From contig NZ_WKKE01000003.1 in assembly GCF_009674775.1 (NCBI RefSeq), forward strand, positions 1-64,000: a stretch of 64,000 bases of DNA, in the 5' to 3' direction. How positions within the stretch are numbered: the first letter of the stretch is position 1; each line of letters starts with the position of its first letter. Source of the DNA: Flavobacterium sp. LC2016-23 (GTDB taxonomy: Bacteria > Bacteroidota > Bacteroidia > Flavobacteriales > Flavobacteriaceae). The notes under the pieces are model-generated. The model did not search any database and was not told where the DNA came from. It saw only the letters and a program-made list of their open reading frames with translations. This document shows positions 8,065-16,100 of the stretch, one piece after another. The position numbers and the translations under genes are program-made.

Positions 8065-9830
8065 AAAATATAAATCGATTTCTAAAAAAAACAGCTATCA
8101 AATACTTTCTGCTCAAAATAACGATAGTATTACTGATTATTTCTTCTGTTCATTCCTGCAGAAGAGAAAATCATATTAAACCTGAAGAAAAAAATCATAC
8201 TGCAGAGATTAAAAAGATCATGGATACAGCAGATCTCTTATTTGATACGAATAAAAGAGACAGCGCTTACAAGTACTTTAATAAAGCCCTGACTATCACA
8301 GAACCAACGAAAAATCCGGACGAATATGTTTATTCTCTCGCTTGTATGGCTGAAATGCTGCAGCTTGAAGGTGACTACATTAAAAGCGAGTACCTGCTGA
8401 CTAAAACCATGCCTTATTTAAATAAAACAACAAGACCCCGATTTAAATGGTATGTATACACCGTAATGGCTAATAACTATCACAATACTTACGATTTTAA
8501 AAATGCAGTGCTTTACCACAAAAAAGCATTACTACATACTATTTCTATTTTAAAAAAGAATCAGACTTTAAGCAATATAGCAGGCGTTTACAAAGACCAG
8601 GAAAAATATGATGAAGCCATAAAAATATATTTGCCTTTGGTTGAAAAAAAACACATTGATAAAACCAATTTAGATTTCAGCAATAGAAATCGTGCCATAG
8701 CACTGAATAATCTGGGGTACTGTTATTATAAAACTAACAATCCTAAGGCTTTACAATGTTTTGAAGAAAGCTTAAAAATCAACCTTCAACTAAATGACCG
8801 GGAAGGTGTAATGTTCAATCACAGATTTATTTCGCTCTACTACTTAAAAAACAATCCAAAACTTGCTCCAAAACATGCTGAATTAGCTTATGAGATATCC
8901 TGCGAAGATAAATTCCCAACAAAAAGAATCAATTTTTTAAGTGTATTAATACAATGCAGCACCGGGAAAGATCTGAAAAAATACGCTCTCGAATACATTC
9001 ATCTTACGGATAGTATTAAAGAAGTCAGGCTGAAGGCAAAAAATCCATTTGCCCAAATTAAATATGATTCAGAACTGGACAAGGCAGAAAATCTACAGCT
9101 AAAAACGTTACACTCAGAAAACCAATTACAACTGGAACGACAAAAAAACCGAAATATAATATCTTACATCATTATCTTCTGCATTCTGATCTTTATATCA
9201 CTTCTTTCTTTCCATCTAATTATGAAAGGAAGAAAAGAAAAGAATGAAGCCATATATAACAGTGAAATCCGAATTTCAGAGAAACTAAAAAGTGAACTTT
9301 CAAACAACATTTACGAGGCTATTTCTTTTGCAAAGAGCGAAAATCTGGAAAAAAGCGAGAATAAAGAGCAATTATTAAACAATTTAGAAATTATATATTC
9401 CCGCACCAGAAATATATCAAAAGAGAACAGTTATATTATAACGGATGAAAATTATGTTTTTATTTTAAAGGAAATGATAGCCGGATTTAAAACTGAAAAT
9501 GTAAACATTTTACTAAACGGTCTGGATACAATTGCCTGGAATGATATTGACAAGAACAAAAAAATAATTCTTTACCGAATAATTCAGGAGCTATTTGCCA
9601 ACATGAAAACACATAGTGAAGCTACTTTGGCAAGCATTACTTTTAAAATAAATAATAAAAATTTATTCGTAAATTACACTGATAATGGCGTTGGGATTAC
9701 AAAAAACACATTTATTTCAAAAAATGGACTACAAAATGTGGAAAGCCGTATAAAAGCTATCAATGGAACTATTAATTTTGACACTTATTCCCAAAGTGGA
9801 TTTAAATTAAGTTTTTCTTTCTCTATATAA
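8061..9830 (+). CDS. TPR histidine-kinase paralogue lacking the catalytic His
   Basis: A 589-residue tandem duplicate of the preceding kinase: lipoprotein-like signal ending at Cys33, TPR repeats, one membrane helix and an ATPase domain with N box (QELFANMKTHSEA), DNGVGI and NGLQNVESR. Where the neighbour has KKLHDELAND this protein has EKLKSELSNN, so Lys410 replaces the phospho-accepting His and Ser replaces the adjacent Asp. It cannot autophosphorylate in the usual way. It may act as a pseudokinase, heterodimerise with its neighbour, or use its ATPase to phosphorylate the partner. It starts inside the stop of the upstream gene (ATGA), so the two are probably translationally coupled. Confidence 0.85.
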   Translation: MKNINRFLKKTAIKYFLLKITIVLLIISSVHSCRRENHIKPEEKNHTAEIKKIMDTADLLFDTNKRDSAYKYFNKALTITEPTKNPDEYVYSLACMAEMLQLEGDYIKSEYLLTKTMPYLNKTTRPRFKWYVYTVMANNYHNTYDFKNAVLYHKKALLHTISILKKNQTLSNIAGVYKDQEKYDEAIKIYLPLVEKKHIDKTNLDFSNRNRAIALNNLGYCYYKTNNPKALQCFEESLKINLQLNDREGVMFNHRFISLYYLKNNPKLAPKHAELAYEISCEDKFPTKRINFLSVLIQCSTGKDLKKYALEYIHLTDSIKEVRLKAKNPFAQIKYDSELDKAENLQLKTLHSENQLQLERQKNRNIISYIIIFCILIFISLLSFHLIMKGRKEKNEAIYNSEIRISEKLKSELSNNIYEAISFAKSENLEKSENKEQLLNNLEIIYSRTRNISKENSYIITDENYVFILKEMIAGFKTENVNILLNGLDTIAWNDIDKNKKIILYRIIQELFANMKTHSEATLASITFKINNKNLFVNYTDNGVGITKNTFISKNGLQNVESRIKAINGTINFDTYSQSGFKLSFSFSI

Positions 9831-9841
9831 AAAACAGCAGT

Positions 9842-10510
9842 ATGTTCAAAAAGGTTTTAGTTGCAGAAGATTTAGATAGTATAAGCATAGGAATTATTCA
9901 GGTTCTTGAAGACCTGAACATACCTGTAATCGATCACGTAAAGTATTGTGATGATGCATTAATAAAAATAAAAAAAGGAATAACAGAAAATAATGCTTAC
10001 GATTTAATAATAAGCGATCTGTCATTTAAATCGGACCACAGGAAAATAAAGCTTTCTTCGGGTGAAGAACTCATAGAAGCCGTAAATAAGGTACAGCCTT
10101 CCATAAAAAAGATTATATTTTCGATAGAAGATAAATCGTATCGCATCAAATCTCTTTTCAACGATTTAAAAATTAATGCATACGTAACTAAGGGACGAAA
10201 TAGTATTGAGGAATTAAAAACCGCCATTGAGAGAACTTTTGGAAATGAGGAGAGAATAGTATCCTCTGACTTATCGCTTAGTTTTAGCGACAAAGCTTTA
10301 ATTGAAATTGAATCTTACGATATTTCTATTTTAAACCTTTTGGCTAAGGGGTATACTTTAGAAAATATCTCAAAAGAATTTAAAGTCATTGCATTAACTC
10401 CAAATGGAACAAGTAGCATTGAAAAAAGAATCAATAAATTAAAAATATATTTTAAAGCCAATAATAATGTCCATTTAATTGCTATTGCAAAGGATTTTGG
10501 ATTGATTTAG
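9842..10510 (+). CDS. Response regulator, NarL/LuxR-like
   Basis: A 222-residue cytoplasmic regulator. The receiver domain has the acidic pocket (E9-D10), the phosphorylatable Asp59 in IISDLSF and the conserved Lys in AYVTKG. The C-terminal half has a LuxR-like helix-turn-helix (ISILNLLAKGYTLENISKEF then SSIEKRINKLK), although it is divergent. It begins 11 bp after the pseudokinase and is the likely output of the kinase pair. Confidence 0.88.
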   Translation: MFKKVLVAEDLDSISIGIIQVLEDLNIPVIDHVKYCDDALIKIKKGITENNAYDLIISDLSFKSDHRKIKLSSGEELIEAVNKVQPSIKKIIFSIEDKSYRIKSLFNDLKINAYVTKGRNSIEELKTAIERTFGNEERIVSSDLSLSFSDKALIEIESYDISILNLLAKGYTLENISKEFKVIALTPNGTSSIEKRINKLKIYFKANNNVHLIAIAKDFGLI

Positions 10511-10558
10511 TTTTAATCTCGTTACGGTTTCCCGTAAGGAAATTTGCTTTTATAAATC

Positions 10559-10566
10559 TAAATTTG
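10559..10566 (+). promoter_or_regulatory. -7 element of small membrane protein gene
   Basis: TAAATTTG, 24 bp before the ATG at 10590. Confidence 0.45.
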
Positions 10567-10589
10567 TGTAAAATCTATTTAAAATACTC

Positions 10590-10844
10590 ATGAAACCAAA
10601 ATACATAATTACTTTAGAAAAAGATAAAAGCAGAAAAATTATCTCGCGAATTAATACACCCAAAAACAAAATTGTAATCAAAGCGATGTTACTCTGTCTT
10701 TTTCTTTCCATAAGCTTTGCTTTTGTATCAGAGAAAACAGGATGGATCGAAGTGGACTGGAATATCATTTTTATTCCAACACTTTTAGTTTTGCAAATAA
10801 TAATTATCACAAGTGCCTTAAAAAACAGATATAAGAAACACTAA
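10590..10844 (+). CDS. Small membrane protein, unknown function
   Basis: An 84-residue protein with a basic N-terminus (about 27 residues) and two membrane helices (IKAMLLCLFLSISFAFVS and IIFIPTLLVLQIIIITSAL), ending in a basic tail. I do not recognise the family. A -7 element at 10559 gives it its own transcription. An antisense frame at 10550-10810 overlaps it but lacks any promoter or family signature, so I prefer this strand. Confidence 0.55.
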   Translation: MKPKYIITLEKDKSRKIISRINTPKNKIVIKAMLLCLFLSISFAFVSEKTGWIEVDWNIIFIPTLLVLQIIIITSALKNRYKKH

Positions 10845-10905
10845 ATATACGGACTTCAGAAACATTTGTTCGCAAGAAGGAGAAGCGACAAATTTTGAAA
10901 ATGCT

Positions 10906-10913
10906 TATATTTG
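10906..10913 (+). promoter_or_regulatory. -7 element of nuclease gene
   Basis: TATATTTG, 16 bp before the ATG at 10930. No convincing TTG at the right distance. Confidence 0.45.
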
Positions 10914-10929
10914 ATCCTTTAAATACTGC

Positions 10930-11733
10930 ATGAAAAAAATCCTTCCCCTTTTTATTCTATTCTTTACTTTTCAGTCTTTTTCCCAGATAAAAGTCCTTTC
11001 ATGGAACTTAGAAAATTTTGGAAAATCAAAAACAGAAACTCAATTAAATTTTATCGCCGGCACGCTTCGCGGGTATGATATTATAACCATTCAGGAAGTT
11101 GTGGCAGGTTACGGTGGTGCCAATGCGGTTGCAAGCCTTGTTGAAATTCTGAATAAAAAAGGATCCAAATGGGATTATCGTGTAAGCGATCCCACAAGTG
11201 GCAGCAGCTACAAAAAAGAACGATATGCATTTATCTGGAAAACAAACAAAGCACACCTGAAGGGAAATGCCTGGCTGGAAAAAAAATATACGATGGAAAT
11301 TGATCGGGAGCCGTATTTTGCCAGTTTTGAAGTTGCTAAAAAAACATTTACGCTGGTTACTTTCCACGCGATTACAAAAAGTAAACAGCCTGAAACAGAA
11401 ATAAAGTATTTCAAATTTCTCCCACAGGAATACCCGAATCTAAATTTGATTTTTATCGGGGATTACAATTGCCCTCAATCACATACTGTTTTTAATCCGT
11501 TGAAAAAGATGGGATATGCTCCTGTTTTTCAAAATCAAAAAACAACCTTAAAACAAAAATGTATCGGTGAAAATTGTTTAGCCTCAGAATTTGACAATAT
11601 TTTTTACAGAAGTACTTCTTTATCTAACCTCAATTCCGGAATAATTCCATTTTATAAAAAGTTTACTTCCTTAAAAGAGGCACGTCAAATATCAGATCAT
11701 GTTCCGATCTGGTTTGAATTTTCAATCCGATAA
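10930..11733 (+). CDS. Secreted endonuclease/exonuclease/phosphatase-family protein
   Basis: A 267-residue protein with a signal peptide (1-19) and a DNase I-like fold. Catalytic positions are visible in order: N26 (SWNLENF), E56 (TIQEV), H146 (TFHAITK), D178/N180 (IGDYN), D222 (EFDNIF) and the closing SDH (D256-H257). A secreted nuclease for DNA or nucleotide scavenging is likely, though the family also includes phosphatases. It ends 1 bp before the end of the convergent gene at 11735. Confidence 0.88.
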   Translation: MKKILPLFILFFTFQSFSQIKVLSWNLENFGKSKTETQLNFIAGTLRGYDIITIQEVVAGYGGANAVASLVEILNKKGSKWDYRVSDPTSGSSYKKERYAFIWKTNKAHLKGNAWLEKKYTMEIDREPYFASFEVAKKTFTLVTFHAITKSKQPETEIKYFKFLPQEYPNLNLIFIGDYNCPQSHTVFNPLKKMGYAPVFQNQKTTLKQKCIGENCLASEFDNIFYRSTSLSNLNSGIIPFYKKFTSLKEARQISDHVPIWFEFSIR

Positions 11734-11734
11734 A

Positions 11735-12994
11735 CTACGTTTTCAGTTTTTTCTTTCTTGCCGCAGGGAACAATACATTATTGAGGATTAATCTGTAACC
11801 CGGAGAATTTGGATGTAAATCTAAAACAGTTGGCGGATCCCCTACCTGATGTTGAAAATCTTCCGGATCATGGCCGCCGAAAAAGGTAAACATTCCTTTC
11901 CCTTTTTCTCCGTGAATGTATCTGGACTCCCCGTTAAGTTCGCAAACGCCCATTACCAAAACATTAGATTTTATTAAAGCCGAATCAAAAGAGGTTGTTT
12001 GTCCCATAAAGCCTTTTACCAGTTGTGTATGATTTTGACACAACATGCTTGGAATTGGATCCCATTTTGCCGAAAATTCCATCAGAGAGAAATAATCTTT
12101 TTCCATCTGAATTTTTCGTTTAGACGTCATATCAATATCTGAAAACTCATATACTTCAGGTTTTCTTTCTAAAGTGAAATTTTTAAAGGCAAAAGAATTG
12201 GCATAATTTAATTTAGACTGGTAATTGGATTCACTTGCATCCCCATCAAACATGGCTTCACAAATATCAACTCCATCAGCTGCGAGTGCGATATCAAAAC
12301 TATCTGTTGCAGAACACATTGCAAACATAAATCCTCCGCCTACGACAAAATCCCTTATTTTTTTTGCAACCGCGCCTTTCTCCTGCGATACTTTGGCATA
12401 CCCTAATTTTGCTGCGAGTGCCTCGGCGTCCTTTTTTTGATCAATATACCAGGGTGTGTTTTTATAAGCCGAGTAAAATTTGCCATACTGACCCGTAAAA
12501 TCTTCATGGTGCAAATGCAGCCAATCGTAAAGCAGTAACTGATCACTCAGAACTTCTTCATCGTAAATGGGTGTAAAAGGTATTTCAGCATACGTTAAAA
12601 CTAACGTTACAGCATCGTCCCACGGTTGTTTCCCCTTTGGTGTATACACGGCAATTTTTGGTGCTTTTTCGAGAACTACGGATTCCATGTTTTGAGAAGG
12701 GCTCGAAATATCATTTAAAATCGAAGCTTCTTCACTATCTGAAATTATTTCAAAACTGACTCCCCTAATTTTACATTCTTTTCTAATTTCTTCTGCATCA
12801 GGCAACAAAAACGAGCCTCCGCGGTAATTCAGCAGCCAGCTGGCTTTGTAATCTTTACTTAAACACCAGTACGTAATCCCGTAAGCTTTTAGATGATTCT
12901 GTTGTGTAGTTTCATCCATCGGTATTAATATGAAAGAGGCTCTGGCAGTTAGTGAAAACAGAAGTATGGAAATATAAACTAATCCTTTATTCAT
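11735..12994 (-). CDS. Secreted GATase1-like protein (often labelled 'asparagine synthetase B')
   Basis: A 419-residue protein with a signal peptide (about 1-19). From memory it belongs to a conserved Bacteroidota family that databases often call asparagine synthetase B. The sequence argues against that: no N-terminal nucleophile Cys2, no PPi-loop SGGxDS, and an export signal. Instead, GGGFMFAMCSATDSFDIALA resembles the nucleophile elbow of class I amidotransferase-like folds, and GMFTFFGGHDPEDF follows near the end. It may be an envelope hydrolase or a non-catalytic relative; the function is unknown. Confidence 0.65.
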   Translation of the reverse strand: MNKGLVYISILLFSLTARASFILIPMDETTQQNHLKAYGITYWCLSKDYKASWLLNYRGGSFLLPDAEEIRKECKIRGVSFEIISDSEEASILNDISSPSQNMESVVLEKAPKIAVYTPKGKQPWDDAVTLVLTYAEIPFTPIYDEEVLSDQLLLYDWLHLHHEDFTGQYGKFYSAYKNTPWYIDQKKDAEALAAKLGYAKVSQEKGAVAKKIRDFVVGGGFMFAMCSATDSFDIALAADGVDICEAMFDGDASESNYQSKLNYANSFAFKNFTLERKPEVYEFSDIDMTSKRKIQMEKDYFSLMEFSAKWDPIPSMLCQNHTQLVKGFMGQTTSFDSALIKSNVLVMGVCELNGESRYIHGEKGKGMFTFFGGHDPEDFQHQVGDPPTVLDLHPNSPGYRLILNNVLFPAARKKKLKT

Positions 12995-13136
12995 CAGAAA
13001 ATTATTTTAGTAAAGATATAAAGGAAGGATTAAAAAATGCAACTGCATAACTGTTTTATCTATAAAATTGAAAAATTTGTCAGAAGAATTTGCAAAATCA
13101 CGTAAAAACACCTGTAATTCAACTACACTTTCTGAT

Positions 13137-13144
13137 TAAATTTG
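13137..13144 (+). promoter_or_regulatory. -7 element of small ORF 13172
   Basis: TAAATTTG, with a CTG 22 bp upstream in place of TTG, and a leader of about 20 nt. Confidence 0.5.
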
Positions 13145-13171
13145 TGAGCAAATAACCAATTATATAAATCA

Positions 13172-13312
13172 ATGAAAAATTTAATCATGAAATCCAATGA
13201 AAGCAAGAATGAACCAAAGGGATTAAAAATATTGCAGAAAATAGGTATCTGCGTACTTGTTTTAACTATAATAGTGTATTATGTTTTATCGATCCAGTTT
13301 TTAACAAGCTAA
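13172..13312 (+). CDS. Small single-span membrane protein (46 aa)
   Basis: ATG at 13172, in frame to TAA at 13310-13312. The product has a hydrophilic, Lys-rich first half and one membrane helix (GICVLVLTIIVYYVLSIQF). A good -7 element lies 28 bp upstream. It ends overlapping the last bases of the convergent response-regulator gene by 4 bp. A second ATG six codons in could also serve. I do not recognise the family; promoter and composition suggest a real gene. Confidence 0.5.
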   Translation: MKNLIMKSNESKNEPKGLKILQKIGICVLVLTIIVYYVLSIQFLTS

Positions 13313-13974
13313 ATTGTCAAAACTGCGATTTCATTTTGAATTGCATAAACCACTAATCCGGCAATATTCCTGGACTCCGTTTTTAATAATAAATTATTAC
13401 GGTGTCCTTCGACTGTCCTTGGACTTAAAAAAAGCTGATCAGCAATTTCAGAAGTTGTTTTTTGCTGGCAAATAAGCTGAAGAATTTCTATTTCACGTGG
13501 TGACAGAAACCCGGTTTCTAAGTTACACTTATTATTTTTTGAGGAAATGATGGTATCCTGGATTGTTTTTAGAACAGTCTGACTGTAGTAAAACCCTTTT
13601 CGGGATACTTCATTAATGGTATGTATTAAATCTTTTGGAGTTGTATTTTTTATCAGGTAGGCAACAGCTCCCACCTGGATCATATTAGCGACGAACGATT
13701 TTGTATCGTAACTTGTTAAGGCTATTATTTTTATATCCGGATAGGCTTTTCGAATAATTTTTGTGGCTTCAACCCCATTCAGGACAGGCATCTTTAAATC
13801 CATGATAATAATATCCGGTTTTATTTCATTGTCTTCTAAGCGGGAAATTAGTTCTTCTCCGTTTGAAGCTTCAAAAATAATTTCGATATTATCTTCTCTT
13901 TGCAGTAAAAAAGAAATTCCTTTCCGAAATAAAATTTCGTCGTCGACTAAAGCAATTTTAATAGCACCGCTCAT
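13309..13974 (-). CDS. Response regulator, NarL/FixJ family
   Basis: A 221-residue DNA-binding regulator. The receiver domain has acidic residues D11-D12, phosphorylatable D59 (IIIMDLKMP), the Thr/Ser of ALTSYD and K109. A LuxR-type helix-turn-helix follows (LSPREIEILQLICQQKTTSEIADQLFLSPRTVEGHR). It lies 113 bp downstream of a cognate-looking histidine kinase and is the last gene of that minus-strand cluster. Confidence 0.93.
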   Translation of the reverse strand: MSGAIKIALVDDEILFRKGISFLLQREDNIEIIFEASNGEELISRLEDNEIKPDIIIMDLKMPVLNGVEATKIIRKAYPDIKIIALTSYDTKSFVANMIQVGAVAYLIKNTTPKDLIHTINEVSRKGFYYSQTVLKTIQDTIISSKNNKCNLETGFLSPREIEILQLICQQKTTSEIADQLFLSPRTVEGHRNNLLLKTESRNIAGLVVYAIQNEIAVLTI

Positions 13975-14087
13975 TTTTTATTTGGTTTTGGTCGTTTAGT
14001 ATGCCGAAATTACAAAATATGCTTTTAAAAAAACGAAAAATGCCTTTGTTTATTAGTAAAAATTTGACTTTTATCTTAAAACATACT

Positions 14088-14879
14088 TTAGAAAGTAAAC
14101 ATTACAGCAATACCATTGCCTATTTCAGAATTTATTTGAATTGTTCCGTCCAGAAATGATAAACGGCTGTCTATATTTTTCATACCAAGTCCCTTCTGGT
14201 TTTCTACATTTTCCATATCAAAACCTACTCCGTTATCTTCATAATTACAGGTTTTCATATCACCATCATTCCTAAAGGTAATCCAGATTTCGCTCGCTTT
14301 TCCGTGTCTCATGGAATTGTTCATTAATTCCTGCAATATTCTGAAAACATGCAGATGCCGGTCGATTTCTTTGTCATCAAAATCAATTTCATTTTTATAA
14401 TACACCTTTACCGCTTTAGAACTTTCGAACTCTTCGCATAATTCTTCAACAGCAGCATTAAGTCCAAATTTCTCAAAAACGGGCGGCAACAAATTATGTG
14501 CAATTTTTCTGGAATTCTCTAAAGCCTTTGTCGTTAAATTTATGATATTTTCTGTAATCTCAAGAGTTTCTTTTTCCGTTAAATCGGGAGCGGTGAGTAA
14601 ATGACTATTTAACGATACGATATTCAATTTAGAGCTGATATCATCATGTAAATCCTGGGCAATTCGTTTGCGTTCCTCTTCCTGAGTTACGATAACGGCA
14701 TGTAACTGTTCCTTCTGATACTGCAATACCAAATCTTTTTTTTCCAGTTCTTTCTGAATGATTTTTTTTCTTGAAAAATAGAAGAATACGACTATTGCAA
14801 TGGCCATCACCACAAAAAAAAGAGAGGTGTATAATATTATCGCAACAATCTCTTTTTCAGGAATTGAATTCATACTCAT
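14088..14879 (-). CDS. Sensor histidine kinase, NarX/DesK type
   Basis: A 263-residue inner-membrane kinase with one membrane helix (about 11-35), a short coiled coil, the HisKA_3 box with H78 (RIAQDLHDDISSKLN) and an ATPase domain (ELMNNSMRHGKA, DNGVGFD, GLGMKNIDSR). There is almost no periplasmic domain, so sensing probably depends on the multi-span membrane protein encoded just upstream. It likely phosphorylates the regulator at 13309. Confidence 0.92.
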   Translation of the reverse strand: MSMNSIPEKEIVAIILYTSLFFVVMAIAIVVFFYFSRKKIIQKELEKKDLVLQYQKEQLHAVIVTQEEERKRIAQDLHDDISSKLNIVSLNSHLLTAPDLTEKETLEITENIINLTTKALENSRKIAHNLLPPVFEKFGLNAAVEELCEEFESSKAVKVYYKNEIDFDDKEIDRHLHVFRILQELMNNSMRHGKASEIWITFRNDGDMKTCNYEDNGVGFDMENVENQKGLGMKNIDSRLSFLDGTIQINSEIGNGIAVMFTF

Positions 14880-14915
14880 ATAGAAATATTTATTTCGCTT
14901 TTAAAACAGAAGCAA

Positions 14916-15569
14916 TTAACCATTACGAATACTTTTAGACTGAGAAATGGTCTTTTTGGAAAAGCTTTTTTTCCATTCGTATAAAATAAACAGTTGATTT
15001 ACTAAAACTAAAACAGCATTTAACGTCCAGCTTAGAAATTTCAGATTTTCACTTAATCCTATTGTTAAATTACCTACCAGAAACAAAATGGCACTTGCCA
15101 GCAAATAAATTATTATACCGACTGTGATAAAGTAATATTCCTTTTTATCCGTAAGCATATCGTACAAATGCAAAAGTGCAAAAAACACAACCAATAAAGA
15201 GGTAATCGTAATTTCCAATAAGTTAAACTTAAAAAACATACTTGGATCAAAGAAATACTGAACTGCTAAAACCACTAATCCGGCACAAGTTCCGGTCAGA
15301 ATTACTTTCTTTTTCAAGACATCTTTCACCAGTAAAAAATAGAATACTGCCAGTAATATTAATTGTCCGACAAAGTAAAAATGAGACATAAACAGATTTA
15401 CTTTTTTACAGTAAAGCAAAATGACACAGATAAGCTGTACAGCAACTAATAATGCAAGATAAGCAGTAAAAATTTTATAGGCCTTTCCAAATTTGGAAAA
15501 GCCTATTATGTATAAAATAAGGTTAAGTAGTAAAAAGAAATAACCTGTATTTGCAATTAATTGATACAT
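14916..15569 (-). CDS. Multi-span membrane protein in two-component operon
   Basis: A 217-residue hydrophobic protein with about seven membrane helices and a basic C-terminal tail. I do not recognise a named family. It lies 4 bp after the upstream small gene and 36 bp before the histidine kinase, whose own sensor region is minimal. It may therefore be the membrane sensor or an accessory subunit of that kinase. Confidence 0.7.
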   Translation of the reverse strand: MYQLIANTGYFFLLLNLILYIIGFSKFGKAYKIFTAYLALLVAVQLICVILLYCKKVNLFMSHFYFVGQLILLAVFYFLLVKDVLKKKVILTGTCAGLVVLAVQYFFDPSMFFKFNLLEITITSLLVVFFALLHLYDMLTDKKEYYFITVGIIIYLLASAILFLVGNLTIGLSENLKFLSWTLNAVLVLVNQLFILYEWKKSFSKKTISQSKSIRNG

Positions 15570-15573
15570 TTTT

Positions 15574-15966
15574 TTAAGGATTCATAGGACTTGTAGGATC
15601 ACCATTTGGAGGACATGGCTGTGTCATATTATAAACAACGCCGCCACCACCGTCAGTTGCAGCTGCACTATCTTTAGCGGCAACTCCTGTTTTGAATACA
15701 TCTTTGTAGATACCCGTTTTAGCATCCAATTTTGTACCTACAAACATTAAAACCTGCTGACCTGCATTGTTAATCCCTTTGTAAGCACGCACCGCATCAA
15801 TATCCTGGTCCAGTACTTGTCTCAGTGTTTCCAATGGAATTAAGTAAGCGTCCACTTTGTTTTTACCATCTTCCTCAAGGCCAGATGATTTTCTGTATTT
15901 ATCAGCCCATAATTTTCCTTCAGCCAAAGGAATTTCTACACTTCCTAAATTCTCTTTTTCTAACAT
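15574..15966 (-). CDS. Small soluble protein heading the two-component operon
   Basis: A 130-residue protein without a signal peptide or membrane helix. The first 90 residues look globular (AYLIPLETLRQVLDQDIDAVRAYKG). A Gly/Ala/Asp-rich linker (DSAAATDGGGG) and a Pro-rich tail (QPCPPNGDPTSPMNP) follow. I recall related hypothetical proteins from Flavobacteriia, but no function. The 4-bp spacing to the membrane protein puts it in the same transcript as the kinase. Confidence 0.65.
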   Translation of the reverse strand: MLEKENLGSVEIPLAEGKLWADKYRKSSGLEEDGKNKVDAYLIPLETLRQVLDQDIDAVRAYKGINNAGQQVLMFVGTKLDAKTGIYKDVFKTGVAAKDSAAATDGGGGVVYNMTQPCPPNGDPTSPMNP

Positions 15967-16064
15967 AATATAATTTTGTTTTTGGTTACAAGTTACTATG
16001 CAATTATTTTATTAACTGCATTGCTAAACTACAGAATTATATTAAGAAAATTCACAATAAGAGA

Positions 16065-16094
16065 TAAAAAAAAAGCCTTAAAATAAGGCTTTAC
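16065..16094 (-). terminator. Terminator of dnaB
   Basis: On the minus strand, AAAGCCTTA and its complement form a stem followed by a run of T, directly after the dnaB stop. Confidence 0.8.
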
Positions 16095-16100
16095 AATTTC

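Noticed and set aside
10550..10810. Minus-strand frame of 86 codons
   Set aside because: Antisense to a small gene that has its own -7 element and two clear membrane helices; the two cannot both be assumed, and this one has no promoter.
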